A stretch of DNA of 64,000 nucleotides, taken from assembly GCF_964204645.1 (NCBI RefSeq), contig NC_134028.1:9775001-9839000 (forward strand), in the 5' to 3' direction. Shown here piece by piece: positions 48,501-61,874 of the stretch; positions within the stretch are counted from its first letter, which is position 1; each line of letters opens with the position of its first letter. The position numbers were made by a program, and so were the translations under genes. This DNA comes from Tubulanus polymorphus (lineage: Eukaryota; Nemertea; Palaeonemertea; Tubulaniformes; Tubulanidae). A model generated the notes under the pieces. The model ran no database searches. It was given only the letters and a program-made list of their open reading frames with translations, and was not told the DNA's origin.

Positions 48501-48780
48501 TGATCAATGATGTAGTTTTTCGGTTTAAGTTAAATCATTGATTTTCCTTTTAAAACTATATCACCTAATTTCAGGATTTCCAACGAACTGGTACACGCAA
48601 TATATGGCGCTGATGGGGAAATTGTCTCCTGATTGGTTGTAAATGTAATCATGTGATTAATGAGTATGATTGATCGGGAATTATTTCTAATCCGGGGTCT
48701 GAATCCGTCCAGGTCATTTTACAACATTCCGGGATCAGACTATGTTTATAAACCATTCCAGCTGACTGGTACCATCTAAT
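45595..48780. other. Intergenic, no gene recognised
   Basis: About 3.2 kb of mixed composition with no supportable exon. A G13 run lies near 46,557-46,569. Confidence 0.5.
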
Positions 48781-48884
48781 CCCTGTTTTAACGCGCAGGG
48801 CACCTCGTTATAACAAACCGAGGTCTCTTTATTATCCCTGAAAACATAGCGATAATAATTCTCCAATTTGTGGTAAATCCTACC

Positions 48885-48918
48885 CACGTCACGTGATTCA
48901 TATCGATCACGTGATCAT
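48885..48918. promoter_or_regulatory. Paired CACGTG E-boxes upstream of the 49.4-kb exon
   Basis: Two palindromic CACGTG hexamers at 48,890-48,895 and 48,908-48,913, both in TCACGTGA context, 18 bp apart centre to centre (nearly two helical turns). They lie about 540 bp upstream of the start codon at 49,448. CACGTG is the site of bHLH and bHLH-ZIP factors; binding here is inferred. Confidence 0.35.
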
Positions 48919-49081
48919 GCGTTACTTTCGCCAATGTTCGTGAATGTTGTGCACGAGCGGAAGAGTAAAGATCCACGGCAAGTCGTTAACGTATGTGATG
49001 GACATTTCTATTAATTAGAAAAAAAGGAAACAACTTCTTCGAAAGTCGTTGATAGATATCAATTCGTGTATACATATATAT

Positions 49082-49242
<161 letters not shown>

Positions 49243-49363
49243 TACATATACTGTATGCTTGGTGATCTCTGATTGGTAGACGGTTTATTCACATGACTGA
49301 CGCGTGCGCAAATGAGTTTAAGGCTTATACATCCGGTATGACCTGGGCGACTGCGCGCGCGTG

Positions 49364-49447
49364 GTTTAAAGGCTTAGATACGGATCAACACTAAGTCAAA
49401 CCGACTGAAACTTGTGTGTGAGAGTGAATTGTGTATTGTTTAAGAAG
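49364..49447 (+). promoter_or_regulatory. Candidate core promoter and 5' UTR
   Basis: A TATA-like TTTAAAG at about 49,365-49,371 follows a GCGCGCGC run and is about 20 bp before an ATCAACA that could act as initiator. The coding exon starts 75-80 bp further. Weak evidence from position and composition. Confidence 0.25.
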
Positions 49448-49682
49448 ATGATGGTTAGTCGACATTTTGTAGATGATCTTAGCAGCTTGTACCATCAGGA
49501 ATCACAACACCACCAGCACCAGAGACATTTCACACCGGTTAAAGACGCCAGATATACCGAATTACTTTGTCAATCCGATACGTCGGGAATATCATCATCT
49601 TCAACATCAGCAGCTGCAGCATCAATGTCTTCTGTATCCCAACAGGATAAGCAGCCGCAGCCCAGTACTTCATCCGGTAAAG
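49448..49682 (+). CDS. Probable first coding exon, unidentified Ser/His/Gln-rich protein
   Basis: From ATG at 49,448 (A at -3) an open frame of 78 codons runs to a donor AAAG|GTAAAT at 49,683; a second possible donor is at 49,676. It begins MMVSRHFVDDLSSLYHQ and continues with a His/Gln stretch (SQHHQHQRH), then a Ser/Ala-rich stretch (GISSSSTSAAAASMSSVSQQ) and a Gln/Pro/Ser stretch. This composition is common in the disordered N-termini of transcription factors and other regulators, but no domain is present and I do not recognise the family. No following exon was identified, and the repeat-poor 14 kb downstream would be its first intron. Confidence 0.5.
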
Positions 49683-52600
49683 GTAAATCATCATTTCATT
49701 CACGTTTTTTTGCTGTGTATTAGGTCAATTTTTAAGAACGTGGAAAGAAATCGAAATAGAAATATATTTGTTAAAATTCATAGCAGAATTTAAACTTCCG
49801 GTTTTTGCGAAAGAGATATGTCGTCACTCATTCGTTCACGACACGAACAAATGACGAGAAAATATTGGGAATTTGGAAGAGCATTGAAATTGATGACTGT
49901 GAATATTCATTACGATAACATCCACATCAGTTTGTAATTCATTGAGAGACATGGCGAATTCTGTTCACTTTTTTTCTATAAAAAGAGTGTGAAAATCTAA
50001 CACGTCTGCTTAACCGTAATGAATGAATGAAATATTGAAAAATATCAGCACTGAGATCGAATCATAGAATAAAACAGGTGTAAAACACGTGCTAGATTTG
50101 AAAACTAATCCAGCAAATCATAGCTGCGTGTATAAAAATCGTATTATTTCTTGAATTTCCAATCATGATTTATATATACAATAGATTCGACAAAATTCTC
50201 ACACAAAATCCGTCGTAAAATATCAATACATCTTTTTCAACACAGATATTGTGTTCTTTAAATCAAAGGACGACTTTGAATATAGATTGAACACACACCG
50301 CATAAACTTCGATTAATTTGAAAGCGCGTTCATCGTTTCAGCGACCCCGACCTGACGGCATCTTGAAAGCAAATATACACGCAAAATTACTTCATTACGT
50401 AGACCTATGCATGAAGAATTCACAATAAATGTTATAAAAAATGGCAACATTTACTAACTAATGCAAAATTTTGAAATATTGGTAGAACTCAGGACAAGAA
50501 CCAACTGGTTTATACATATTGTACAATGTATATCGATGACACGTAATCCTCCATCTCACTATACTGCATCTATGAAGTTCAACGTAGTCTTTTATATGCG
50601 GTCATTTTTTGGTAATCGCTCAGCTTTATATATTCGGAATAAACATAAGCCTAACTCTGCTAGCCACACAACGAAAATTATCAAAATTTTAAAGCACAAA
50701 AAGCATACGAATTAAATGAAAAGATGCGAATTAAATTCTTTTCAAGAGATTTAGGTGGGCATTAAATTGGACCTGACAATGAAAAGGAATTATCAAGAAA
50801 ACACGAATTAGCTGGTGCGAATTGCGCTGTAAATGTACATAAAGAATTTGTTGTACCTTATGTATAAATAAATTTACTCAAGCTGTTTTTTCAGCGGATG
50901 AAAATTTTAGGAAATTATTCATTTTCGTAATGTATGCTAATTCCTTGGAATAATTTATTCGTTTTCCTTTATTCGAAAACCAAGGGTTGTTTAGTACAGA
51001 GGTAAAGTAACCCGTCCTAACACTGCGTGTATGCGAGGTTATCTGGGTACAGTAACCCTTCCACGTCACGTGAGCTGGTCAACATGGCGTCGTTATGTCA
51101 TTTTTACCTAACGTTCAGTTATAATGCTTGTTATTACAAAACCAGGGAGTGGATTATCTCTCAGCAGTTTGGGGATTAAACCAGATTATCCAAGTGAGAT
51201 ATAATCCGGGTTAAATCAGAGTAACATGACGTCACAGGGGTTGCTTCTGTAACCTCGTTTGATTGACAGGGATGCTGGAACATCTAACATTAATCAGTAA
51301 TTTGTAGACAATAAAAATCATCCTACAATTTACAAAACAAGATTCAAAACTCAGCGTGGTAGAAATAATATATCTGGTGCGCTCAAGTTTTTTTTCCTGT
51401 TCAATGAACATCGAGTCAGTCTTTTCTGAAGTTAGTATACATATTTTGTTAAGTTCGACAAAGAAATTCATCATAAATAACTGCTCTATTATTCATTCGT
51501 GACTAAGTTTATAATTTAGTGGGTTTGATTAGTATAGTTTCCTGCGTTTTTGAGACCACCGCTCACACATCCGGTTTTAGGTATAGGCGAATGGGACCCG
51601 CAACCATCAACCATTGTCACACGATCACAATGCATAGCCGACTGATCACCGCACACTTTCTAGGGGATAATATATTCGACCAACCATAGGCCACACTTCT
51701 ACATTTCAATTTTTGGAGTTCTGATTTTAGTTGCACTTACTTGTTTGGTGGTCTGTCCTATATTTTTGAGAAATTTCTCGGGTAGAGGGAAAGGGAAATA
51801 TGTTTTCATTGAAACCACGACAACCAAAGGGGTAGAATCAACCCAAAGGCCAGTTTGGATTGCTCTCCAAGTTGGTGACCGCATGGTTGATATATAGAAT
51901 ACGCCCCGGTTGAAAGCGTGTGGAGGCAGCGTGTGGAAGATGCGTTATTCATCACACAAAATCTAAAAGGTTTAGACCAGTTGGGTAATCAAAATGGCAT
52001 TTCTTTCAAGAAAATGCTGTAAAAACTGTTCCTATTGATTATCCATGGACATCAATTAATGAAAAACCCAATAGTAGTCTGTTCGGGAAATGCTGTTATA
52101 ATCATATTCTGAAATCAATGTTTCACTTAATTTGAAATCATAAGTCACCGTATATATGCCAAATTTGTATGTGCATCATTTCGTTGTTCGGTAAGTCGAG
52201 AGCTTTGTATTGCATCGAACTAGGGTCGTCTCAGCCTTTCTAAACTACAAGAAATATGTAATGATATTTTCAAGGTGCGGGTACTGTTGTTCGTAAGACA
52301 CTGCGTAGAGAGCCTAAAATGCGCAGGGAAGATCATCAATAGTTTAAACATGGGGCCAACAAAGTGCCATAATTCACTACTAATCACCTTACTACGTGAG
52401 GTGACGGGAAAATGTTCGTATGAAATCCGTTGGTCCCGTGAGACAACTGAAGAAGTGGCCCCCTTAAACATTTTCGCGCGGATATTGAGGATTCCCTGCA
52501 ATATTATGTATTCGGATACCCCGGAATATCCGTTTAAAAACTTTCTAAAGGTTTAATTCCTTATATTTCAGACAGCATAGCATTTATAAGCAGGATAATC

Positions 52601-53720
52601 CTTAAAAATAGCGCTTGAATATGAACTAAATTCTCAAATTTCTGTGGATATAAACATAGGATTCTGAATATTGGTCTGAGCCCCATAAAGATGCAATCTT
52701 TCGGCGTCGCCAAGTTTATGTTATGGGATTAACATAAACTATCGTCATTTTTGCGAACGTTCGATTCAATCGCAAAATCGATGCAAATCGTCCAAAAATC
52801 GATCGCTAAAATCGAATGCTCATTGTATGCCAGTGGTCACATACAGCCAATATGATTATCATACTGGCATCATACTGAGATAAAACCTATGAACTCTGAT
52901 TCGGTGAAAAAAACTATTCTTTATAACGCCACATTTCTTGGTCCAAACAGTGGCGTTAACAAATACGATTTTCTTTACAAATTACAATTTAAGCGCATAA
53001 TATTGTTACGAATTGTCAAAATTGCAAATATTGAAAATTAGGGTACAGATATTTTCCTACGAGGCAGATAGGACTTAGAGCAAACACTCCTGGATATTTG
53101 CGCAATTGATACTCTTTGAGTGTCTCGAATACAAAGCACGCTGTTCTCAATGACCCATCTCAGATCCCATCTGGACAGTATCAGTTACTGAAATAATATA
53201 TGCATATTTCTCCAGATCGGTAAGTGGAATAAGTTATGTAATCGCGAATAAATTCAACGATACATCTCAAAATGTGCGGAAAATTGCAGCCATTCTTTTG
53301 TGTTGAAAATCCGGGTTGGATTAAAGTATTAGAAGTCGACGAAACGAGAAATAAAAACCACAGCATCTCAAATAATCCTGGCTATTATTCTACTAAATCC
53401 AGAAACTGTAAATAAACCAGGGTTGGGAGATGGTAGGCAGATAGATAGTGGAGATAAAGATTCAGAAACTGATAAATATTTATGAAATTTCTCATACAGA
53501 TGGTTGTTAAGGATGGTCGTTAAGGACTTTCGTTCTATTGTTTTGTCACGTGTTCCAATTCATCATCATGGAGATCTGGATGTATCTATTGGTGACGACG
53601 ATTTTCATTCGTTTTTGTTCTGTGAATCATTTTGCAAACTTCACACAATTCGGAAAATTGCGAAAAAAGTCAATAATAGAAGAAAACAGTTGAACACTCT
53701 GACGTGGAGAACAGATTATA
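49683..53720. other. Unique AT-rich DNA, possible long first intron
   Basis: No coding exon supported. Open frames at 52,220-52,556 overlap on both strands and have no domain. A weak inverted pair CGAGGTTA...TAACCTCG bounds 51,034-51,257, with a further CACGTG at about 51,067. Confidence 0.4.
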
Positions 53721-53726
53721 AATTTA

Positions 53727-53862
53727 AAACCCACTTTATACAGAATTTAACAGATTAAAAATGAATTATATTTATAAAGTATTAAAATCCGAAAATACAC
53801 GACGTTTCGAACTCTCACTAGACATCATCGTCAGCTTTTAAATTCTGTATTAAGCGGGTTTT
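53727..53862 (-). mobile_element. Possible Penelope-like fragment with hammerhead-like core
   Basis: An inverted pair (AAAACCCACTTTATACAGAA at 53,727 and its near-complement at about 53,837-53,862) flanks a minus-strand segment (53,804-53,834) that reads CTGACGA, then a stem-like TCTAGTGAGA, then CGAAACGTCG. CUGANGA followed by GAAA is the layout of a hammerhead ribozyme core, and such motifs occur in the terminal repeats of Penelope-like retroelements. Stem II pairs poorly (two internal mismatches) and no cleavage triplet could be placed with confidence, so an active ribozyme is unlikely. Confidence 0.3.
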
Positions 53863-53869
53863 AAGCTTT

Positions 53870-55385
53870 TGATAAAAGAATAATTGATGATAATTTACTA
53901 TAGTTTCTCCTATATTTGCATCCAGTTGATTCTACATAAAAATGTGTATCTAAGAGATTTAGTGAAGAAAAAAATATAGATAGGGGTAAAAATTCATCAT
54001 AACTAGGCTATATCGAAATTCCTAGTGAAATCAAATATTGAAATATGTAGCTTTCACCAATAAAAATAAAAAACCAAGTGAAATAGAAATTCCTATATCA
54101 GCAACGAGGAACAGGTCAGTATCAAATATCAGAGTGGGGAGGTGAGAGAGTACCACCTCTCTAATTAAAGATACTATGTATCCATCGAGTGATATCAATG
54201 ATATCAAGCAGAAAATCCTTTAAATTATCTCTGTATGTTTAGCGCTGTATACCCAAACATGTACCAAAAAGGATCCTCAATTTTACCACGTCTGTCATAA
54301 AAAAGAAAACAGCAGGCGATTAACGAGACAGTAGTTAATAAAAGATTTCAAGACGATTTACACGCTACTTGTGGTAAATCTCGGAGCTTTAGTTTGTGTC
54401 TTTACTACCGATTAACCGTCAACAATATGTCATCAAATCAGGCGATAAACTAGGAATATCTGCTAAATTAAACAAATTTAATAAATATAATTAATTGTTT
54501 AGCTTAAACACCCAATTCTTGGTTAGTTTTATGAGTTTTTTTACGCGCGTCATTTCTGTGAAAGCTAATGACGCACAATAATGACGCCTTCTGTTGGCTT
54601 ATTGTTAATTACAAACAACTGACCCGCAAATTCATCTTCAATTCACGCTAATTCTCGCGGGATTGAACGAGAAATAACGGCTCAATGTCTGGCAGTGTTA
54701 ATCCTAACGGTTGAATTAATGACTCAAAGGTGTAGTTCAGCTTATTGTAAATTAATCAACGTTTTCTTTGCTTTTATCCAGAAAGAGGGCTACTCTGTAT
54801 GATCTACGCCGATGAGAGTGTAAATTTACATTTAGATGGAGTTGTATTATTTGTGAATTAAAGCTGGGTAAATTATTACTCGCTTCTCTTTGGGAACTTC
54901 ACTCGATTCTCTGTGTGAAAAATATCGCTTTTAGAGAAATGAAAAATTCTATCATATCAGAATAGGAGGATTTTATCAAATAGAATATGTTCGTGTAAAA
55001 ATAGAAAGTAGAGGCTAAGTAAGAGAAAATAGAGGAAAGTTGAAGCTAATGCTCAATACAAACCTTATGAAAAAAATCCTTAAAACTATTTTATGGGAAA
55101 TTTCTATTTATGCAAGATGACAAAATGGGTTTTCAACAACACGGCCTATTATGAAGACTGATGCGATTTTACTACATTGTGCGCATGCAAAGTATAGATA
55201 AGTCCGGTTTGATCCGTGGAATTGACCGAAATGGTGAGTTACTAATCCGTATCTAATCCATGGATTTAACTCGTAGTAAAAACGTTAAATCTTTACTAAT
55301 CCCTGCACGTCATTTATAACACGTTATATTGTCAATCTGACAAATCCGAGAATATTCTATATAACATTACCGATATAATACCCCT
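53870..55385. other. Unique non-coding DNA
   Basis: No gene, RNA or mobile element recognised. The part at about 54,480-54,860 has many TAAT/ATTA homeodomain-type cores and no repeat signature; it is a guess that it could be regulatory. Confidence 0.35.
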
Positions 55386-55389
55386 CGCT

Positions 55390-55640
55390 TGCCAGGGCCG
55401 TGTTTTACAAACGTCACTTGTTCTGAACTGCTATGCAAGCATCGCTTACCGGGGCTTTGGTAAAAGGTCTGCCCTGTGAACCTTACTTACCAGGATTCCG
55501 CTCTGGGAACCTCACTTACCTGGGGTCTTTGATTCGCAGCCCTGCCATGCAAGCTAACAGTCAGGAATTCTCTGCATATCGGGTGCCTCGTACCAGGACC
55601 CCTCCCGCACCAAAGGGCACTCCATGGCACTCTTTATTTA
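55390..55640. repeat. GC-richer patch with short direct repeats
   Basis: A locally GC-rich block within AT-rich DNA. It holds an imperfect direct repeat GAACCT(T/C)ACTTACC(A/T)GG at about 55,479-55,495 and 55,508-55,524, with a third partial copy (GCTTACCGGGG) upstream near 55,443. Its 84-codon open frame has no domain. Function unknown. Confidence 0.4.
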
Positions 55641-55689
55641 TATATCAAGGCGCTATAAAGCGCCTACCAAATTCTATTTTTATATAGAA

Positions 55690-58520
55690 TAGTAGACTCG
55701 GAATCCCATAGAACCGGAATCTGCATGAAAGAGTTCGCTTCGGTTCGTGCTCGTGGTATTCGGCGTATCCCACTCTAACCTGCGCGCACCTCACCTCTGG
55801 GGGTAAAGATTCTAGCTAAACATCGCGAGTATTTGTTCTTTCATATTATCTGTTTGTTATGATGAGATTAATAATGTCGGTTGACCCAGTGTTCGGATTA
55901 ATTACTGAGATCATCTCGTTAATCTATTAATCTATACTATTATATTAGAGATCGGATGACTGAGGTTGGAATTTTAGGTTTCTTTGATGAGAGGGTTCCT
56001 GTAATACTAAAAAAACCTGAGTAAACAAACTGTGAATATTACAAATCGTACATTTCGTATCTTATAATGCTTTGTTCGTTTAATCTTTTAAGTGTAAATG
56101 TATATTAGACTTTTAATCTTAAAATTTGTTTATGAGCACTTAAAAGATTAAAACTGTAATAATTCCGAAATATGATCTTATGTTTTAACGTTCACTCGTT
56201 ACGTGTTGACGGAATGTCTACGCGGATGAATACATTTAAGCGGTGATTAGACGCAGGTTGCAGATGAATACACGTCATTGAGTAGTAAGGATATTATCAC
56301 TGTTACCGGCACTATCTTCTAGCTTTCATCTGATTGCCAATTAACATGTCAATTGGCCTTCCCTGATCCTCTTCTGATAGCGTTCACTCTCATACTCCCG
56401 CAAAATTAATTGCCTTCCACTATCCTCGCGTACCAGGGCAGTGTATCATTGTCATGCCACTGACTGGAGGTGACTGTGCATGGATTGCAGTTTCACGACA
56501 CCATTCAGTCAAAAATATTCCGTGGTCCACATTATCAACCACCCCAGGCCAAAATCACATATTAAGCGTCTGGATGAAATATGATTCTATGTTAATAAGA
56601 ATAAAGAAGTCATTAAAACATCTATTCTGTCACTTATAAAAAACCACGTGTAGATCCTGCTCTTTATCGTCAATAGAATTTAATTACAGTTATAATTAGT
56701 GTCCAATATGAATGCATCAATTTGTAACGTTTTATTCATATTGAACCGTCGTTGCTATTAGTCTCCATTGTTGTAAGAGCTATTTGAAAGTTTCCGGTTA
56801 TTTCCTTCTCGTGATTGACACCCGTTTTTACGTACAAAGACGCACTCGGGTACCGGGGACCCTTCAATTACTTCCGACAGGCGTATGCACGTGGATGGCT
56901 TGATTGCCGTCGCGTTTTGAAACATAATAAATCTCCATAGAATTCATTTTATTAACTAATATACATTGATGACAGCTCTCTCCTCTCGCTCTCCCTGTTG
57001 AATAGTGCGGTTTTTGAAAACCATGTTCTTTGTTATGGATTGAAATTAATAAATTGATCTCTTTTGTAAAAACCTGTTGCTCTGCCTCATACGTCCGTTA
57101 TTGGGTTCCTTTCGAGTGAATCTCGTGTTTTTTTAATGACGTATCAAATGTATTATTACCTCATCGCGAAATGCAGACGTTTTGATATTGTGTCACGTAA
57201 AGCCTGCCATATACCCTGGTGTGAAATTGATGAATTCTCTTTATGCCTATAAGGCCTACAAAGATTTTTCTTTTCATAGATTTCATAAGTTTTCCTCATC
57301 CTGTTTCCATTCGTTGACAATTTCCTGAGATAATCATAATTCTGACTTTCTCCGATAAAAAGAAAAATTGGCGAGCTTAAACGGCATATGTTATATGTGG
57401 CATATAATTATAAAAACTGTCGCTTTGGTTTTCTGTTTGGTTTATCCACACAATTGAGCGATGTAGGTTTTGTAATCCCGGTGTCAGGCCTAGAGTGACA
57501 TATCTAACCCGGTTGGCATTAGAATTTCTAACGTTTTCAGTCGCTTTTTCGCGTCAAATGTATCCAATTCTACGACTGTGACTGACAGACCATTCCCGGC
57601 GAAAATGAATCCTACCAATTCTCCACGTTTCCGACCGCGTCTAATGGCAAATCTATAGACTCAAGATGGCTTAATGTTAATTCGGTAAGATTTCCCTGTA
57701 ATTCCGTGTAACATGACGCGCGTGTCGGGAAATACACACGCACGTCTTAACGATGGCTTACTTCACTGCGCTTCTCATCCGGGGTTTTAGTCGCTAGTCG
57801 AGATGTGATCTCATTGTCACCAAAAGATCGATCGTTTGTTTACAAAAATCAAAAGTTACTCCTTACATTAGGCCTATCGATCAGTTCAGCGCTCTGTTGA
57901 ATTTAATTTGAATACACTCAAATTCATTAACCCATAAACCACTGGCATATACATAAAAAACTAATCAAGATGTTTATTCAATCCATGGTGATTTCAGTTT
58001 CTTCAGATTCTACTCAAACAAACGAATGTTTAAAATGAAATAATGTATTATGTATAAACTATTGTACACAATCTAGCCTTAGAGTACAGCTCGTTATTCG
58101 CAAATATCTAAAAAAAAACAGGTGTGCTGATACGTATTGCCAAAAATCATCCTAGAAAGTGTTACGTATCTTTTCTTTTTATCTTGTAAGCATCCATCAA
58201 TCGTTAACTAGTTTTGACGTCAAACGTGAAAACAGACGGCAACGTTGTAACAACGTGTCCGTGTGATGCCAATTTGAGGGTAATTTACGCTGGCTTTAAG
58301 GGTCGACTGTTTGGCTTTAGTAGCGTTACTAACGTGCAGCGTTACGTTCTAACGTTGCCCCCTACGTTCAATAAATGGGGTTCAACTGAGCCGTCTACTG
58401 GGTCTGGCTGTCAATCATTTCACTAAGGGTTTAGATTCGAACTTCTCAAATATAAATATATATATTTATAAGTGATGATGAAACTTTTCTTCGGGTAAAA
58501 GTATATTACAAAGACAAAGA
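55690..58520. other. Unique non-coding DNA
   Basis: No supportable gene. A 15-bp palindrome ACGTTGTAACAACGT lies near 58,243. Otherwise nothing distinctive. Confidence 0.4.
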
Positions 58521-58525
58521 AAATC

Positions 58526-58585
58526 AATAGTAATGGGATTGGAACCCATCCATTGCAGGCCGAGTGCCCAAGTATTTTTAACCTT
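58526..58585 (-). other. tRNA-like T-arm fragment
   Basis: On the minus strand ATGGGTTCCAATCCCAT forms a perfect T arm, preceded by GGGCACTCGGCCTGC. No D arm or acceptor stem is found, so this is at most a tRNA pseudogene or SINE fragment. Confidence 0.25.
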
Positions 58586-59064
58586 TTAACTTTTTGTTTT
58601 CGAAACGGCAGTAGAGTTTCCTGCTACATTTTGAATTGCCTAGTTAAACATAATTGGTGTAAATTGAATGGTAATACAAGCGCATACTTGTTAATCCATG
58701 AACAGTCAAGAGATTAGCTAATCCTCTGTTAATCTGAAGTCTGTTTAACCTGTCAAAATAATCCGATTTTTCAACCTGACGAATTGGATACGGAGTTATC
58801 TATCTGAGATTGATTACTCCGACCCTAAATAGAAGTCTGCCAGGACTGGGAGTTCTCTAGTGATGGCTTTGAGTGCACGAGATATTGCCCATACAGACAT
58901 GACCTTACAAAAAAGCGCGGGGAAATGAAATTTACAGTGCTCCCACTACGATAACAGATTGGTGAAGCATTACACTCATTTGTCCATCTGATATCTACAT
59001 AATGTATAGGCCTATGTCTGGCATCTGATGTGAAGAAAATGCCCTTTAAAAGCTGGACGACAGA

Positions 59065-59368
59065 TGCGGATCTGAGGCTGCTTGGGGAGGGGGCCCTGAT
59101 AGAAAATGTCGCCAGAAAATTCTGAATTTTTATGTACAAAATGGTGCATTTCCCCAGAAAATTTTGAAATTCCATATCAAAAATGGTGCAATTTCCTGCA
59201 TTTCAAAAACCAATTTCAATAAGAGGAAATGAGTTGATTATTGCTTGTATACGCCAATATCAAGCCGGGGCACGGCGGTATTCGGGAAAATGCCGAGTAG
59301 AAAAAAGACGTTCTCAACTTTGAACGGGGAGGGGGCCCTGGCTCCTCGGCCCATTCTAGATCCACCAC
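59065..59368. mobile_element. Degraded relative of the CAGGGGCGGATC MITE
   Basis: The left end CAGATGCGGATCTGAGG and the right end TTCTAGATCCACCACTGG resemble the ends of the element at 38,370-38,688, and both ends have GGGGAGGGGGCCCTG just inside. No clean duplication; ends eroded. Confidence 0.4.
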
Positions 59369-59737
59369 TGGACGAGATAGGGCCTACACGCGGTGGCCTA
59401 TACAAATATCGCCCCGAAACAGCTTCGCGGCACCTACAGTGCTCTCGCATTCCTCCTCAAATAGCGGACCAACCTGATTGCTTCCCAATTCCACCGGGCC
59501 TGAGATCAGATATGGCCAACTAGCATGATACGGACATACATATTCATTTTCCGGAATAACGTGTAAATTCTGACTTAATATCTTTTTGCCTGTGAAAAAT
59601 TCTACGGGTCCAACTTTTTCCATGCATGTTAGGCGAGCTTACAGTACTGCGCGTTGAGGTAGAAAATACTAAAATATGAACAACCCTAACGCGCTGTGAC
59701 AAAGGCTTCCAGCATGCCTGCGAACGGATTTCTAAGA

Positions 59738-59760
59738 TTTTTTTTTTTGGGGGGGGGGGG
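59738..59760. repeat. T11-G12 homopolymer junction
   Basis: Eleven T directly followed by twelve G, like the junction at 43,233-43,258. Confidence 0.9.
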
Positions 59761-59764
59761 AGGG

Positions 59765-61370
59765 TTCTGCATACTGTCCGGTACTAGCTCCTTCCTTCAT
59801 ATCAAAGGTTTGAATAGTTCGTTGTATTATAAATATTTACGATTGAACACATCTAGATACATTAGTAACATCATTAGTATAATCCTTTGGTGTTTAAAAT
59901 CAACCTCCACCTGTCCATCATCGCCTCCCCCTACAAATACTCAACTGACCATCTCACTTCGACTACCACACAACTACCGGTGCCAATTCCATTCAATTCA
60001 CTGCGAAAGTTTGGCATCCACCCAGTTACGATCTCGATATTTTCAAGGAATCATATTCTCAAACCAGCCTTAATGATTAATATAATTGGTTTGTATGTAT
60101 AAGCTATAAAATAACATACGTTCATCGTATCAATCGCTATCGATTGTGGGCACTGAGTCCAAGACTCTGGGACAAGTCCAGCGGATATAAGTATAGTACA
60201 CAGTCCATAGCTGGTGTGTAGGTGTATGGAATTCATTTTCGTCCCATTGTTCAAAAGTTTTTTTTAAAGAAAATCTAAAATTCTGAAGGGATCCAATGAT
60301 GAATACTTTTCAACAATACACCCGGGATTTTATGACGTCATCAGAGCTATTTAGGAAAATATATCACATAGACTTGAGTTAGTGTTGGTGATTTAGGCGG
60401 AATAAGACGGCAAAACGTTAGGAATTCTCAAGGGATATGAGTTTATCGTAGCGGGACTTAGTTTAGGGAAAGAATAGAAAAGCTAGCTCGACGGCAGTCG
60501 TCGACTCAGTAATCCTGTGCTGTGACAGGGTTTTATCCCTACGACTTGGTTTAACGGCAACGTTTTGACGCTTCTATTCGGTTTATGATTGAAACAGCAA
60601 ACAGCACTTGGTTTCCCCGGGGATTGCTAGTCTATATTACGCCCACAAATCATGCTGTAAATCAACTAAAAAATTCGAATTTCGGATCAATAGTCAAACC
60701 CTTTACTGTTAGTTTTATTTCGAATTCCATATTTCAGAAGTGTATATCTGTGAGAAACGTAAACCGTATCATTTCAAGTTTGTTTCAAATGGATATCTTC
60801 TAGTGCTGGTATTCATATTAGAAAGTTTACGAGTCGAACGTAATTCTAATTACCAGGAGTAACTTTGCATTGAATGAAGAATCTACTCCTCTCTCACAGT
60901 AGATAGAGTTCCTACCGCCCTAAATCTAATCTTTCATTCCAAACAACACGATTCTACTTATTCCTCGCACACAAAAAACCAGATCAACGTACAATAATGC
61001 GCGATTATTGTTTACTCTCTCGAGATTAAGTTTTGATTTCTTTGAGTGGTCCGGATGATTTGAAAACGTCCCCTAGAGTTTTCAAGTCACCGCATCAATT
61101 TCATTTGGAAAATATCAACAAGATTCTGGATAACGTTATATGAACATTTTGTGAGATTCTTCAATTGTATTAAAGTGTTGCCATCGATCTCTTGTAAAAG
61201 AGAGACTGCAGCATTTGATTAATATCTTTCGAAATCTCATAGAATGGAATAATAAATTAGGTAAACATTTGATTTGATACCCAGAGGGTGTGTTACCGCA
61301 TTTTATATGATCTAATTAAAATAACCGACAACAATAGCGACCGTTGTGATTTGTGTGAAGGATGTCGTCT
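59765..61370. other. Non-coding, no gene recognised
   Basis: Open frames at 59,696-60,102 start in the G-run and have no domain. Nothing else supportable. Confidence 0.4.
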
Positions 61371-61375
61371 GGTGT

Positions 61376-61391
61376 CGTGTCACGTGACACG
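61376..61391. promoter_or_regulatory. 16-bp perfect palindrome with CLEAR-type E-box
   Basis: CGTGTCACGTGACACG is a perfect palindrome containing GTCACGTGAC, the consensus bound by TFEB/MITF-type bHLH-ZIP factors. No nearby gene start was identified, so function is unknown. Confidence 0.3.
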
Positions 61392-61603
61392 TCGGTGGTC
61401 ACGTATCGTCTCAATGAATAAATGATCAAATCATCGCGAACAAGTAAAAAACATAGAGACAACTGTAAACTGCGAGAAGAAGATGAAAAGAATTAATATG
61501 TGAGCAGCAATAACGAGTAATCCTGTGTGTAATCCTCAATACAGACAGTCGAGCATGTAACGACACACCGTGAATAACAAAATACACCACTAGATACGAC
61601 CAG

Positions 61604-61625
61604 TATGTGTGTGTGTGTGTGTGTG
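61604..61625. repeat. (GT)n microsatellite
   Basis: About ten uninterrupted GT units. Confidence 0.9.
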
Positions 61626-61874
61626 GCAATGCCATACCAAATTAACACCATGCGAAAATTACATCGCATACCAATACCGTAGTATACAAATGTCATACGA
61701 AAATGACACCATTCCCTATGCTATACAAAGTAACAAAGCAAACACATCACGATAACAACATCCCGAAAATACTATCCCATTCCCAAACAGTGTAGGCCTG
61801 TGAGGTGGATGTGAGGGAAACTCCAATTTCGCTCAGAAATATCGTATCGTAGCAACAACCGAAATAAAGTCTAA

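Noticed and set aside
51034-51257. Possible MITE bounded by CGAGGTTA and TAACCTCG
   Set aside because: Only about 8 bp of the ends pair well and no target duplication was found.
52220-52556. 93-codon frames on both strands at the same place
   Set aside because: Complementary frames of equal length with no domain; there is nothing to favour either.
59384-60102. Open frames of 71-125 codons around the G-run
   Set aside because: They run through a T/G homopolymer and a degraded MITE end, with overlapping frames on both strands and no domain or splice support.
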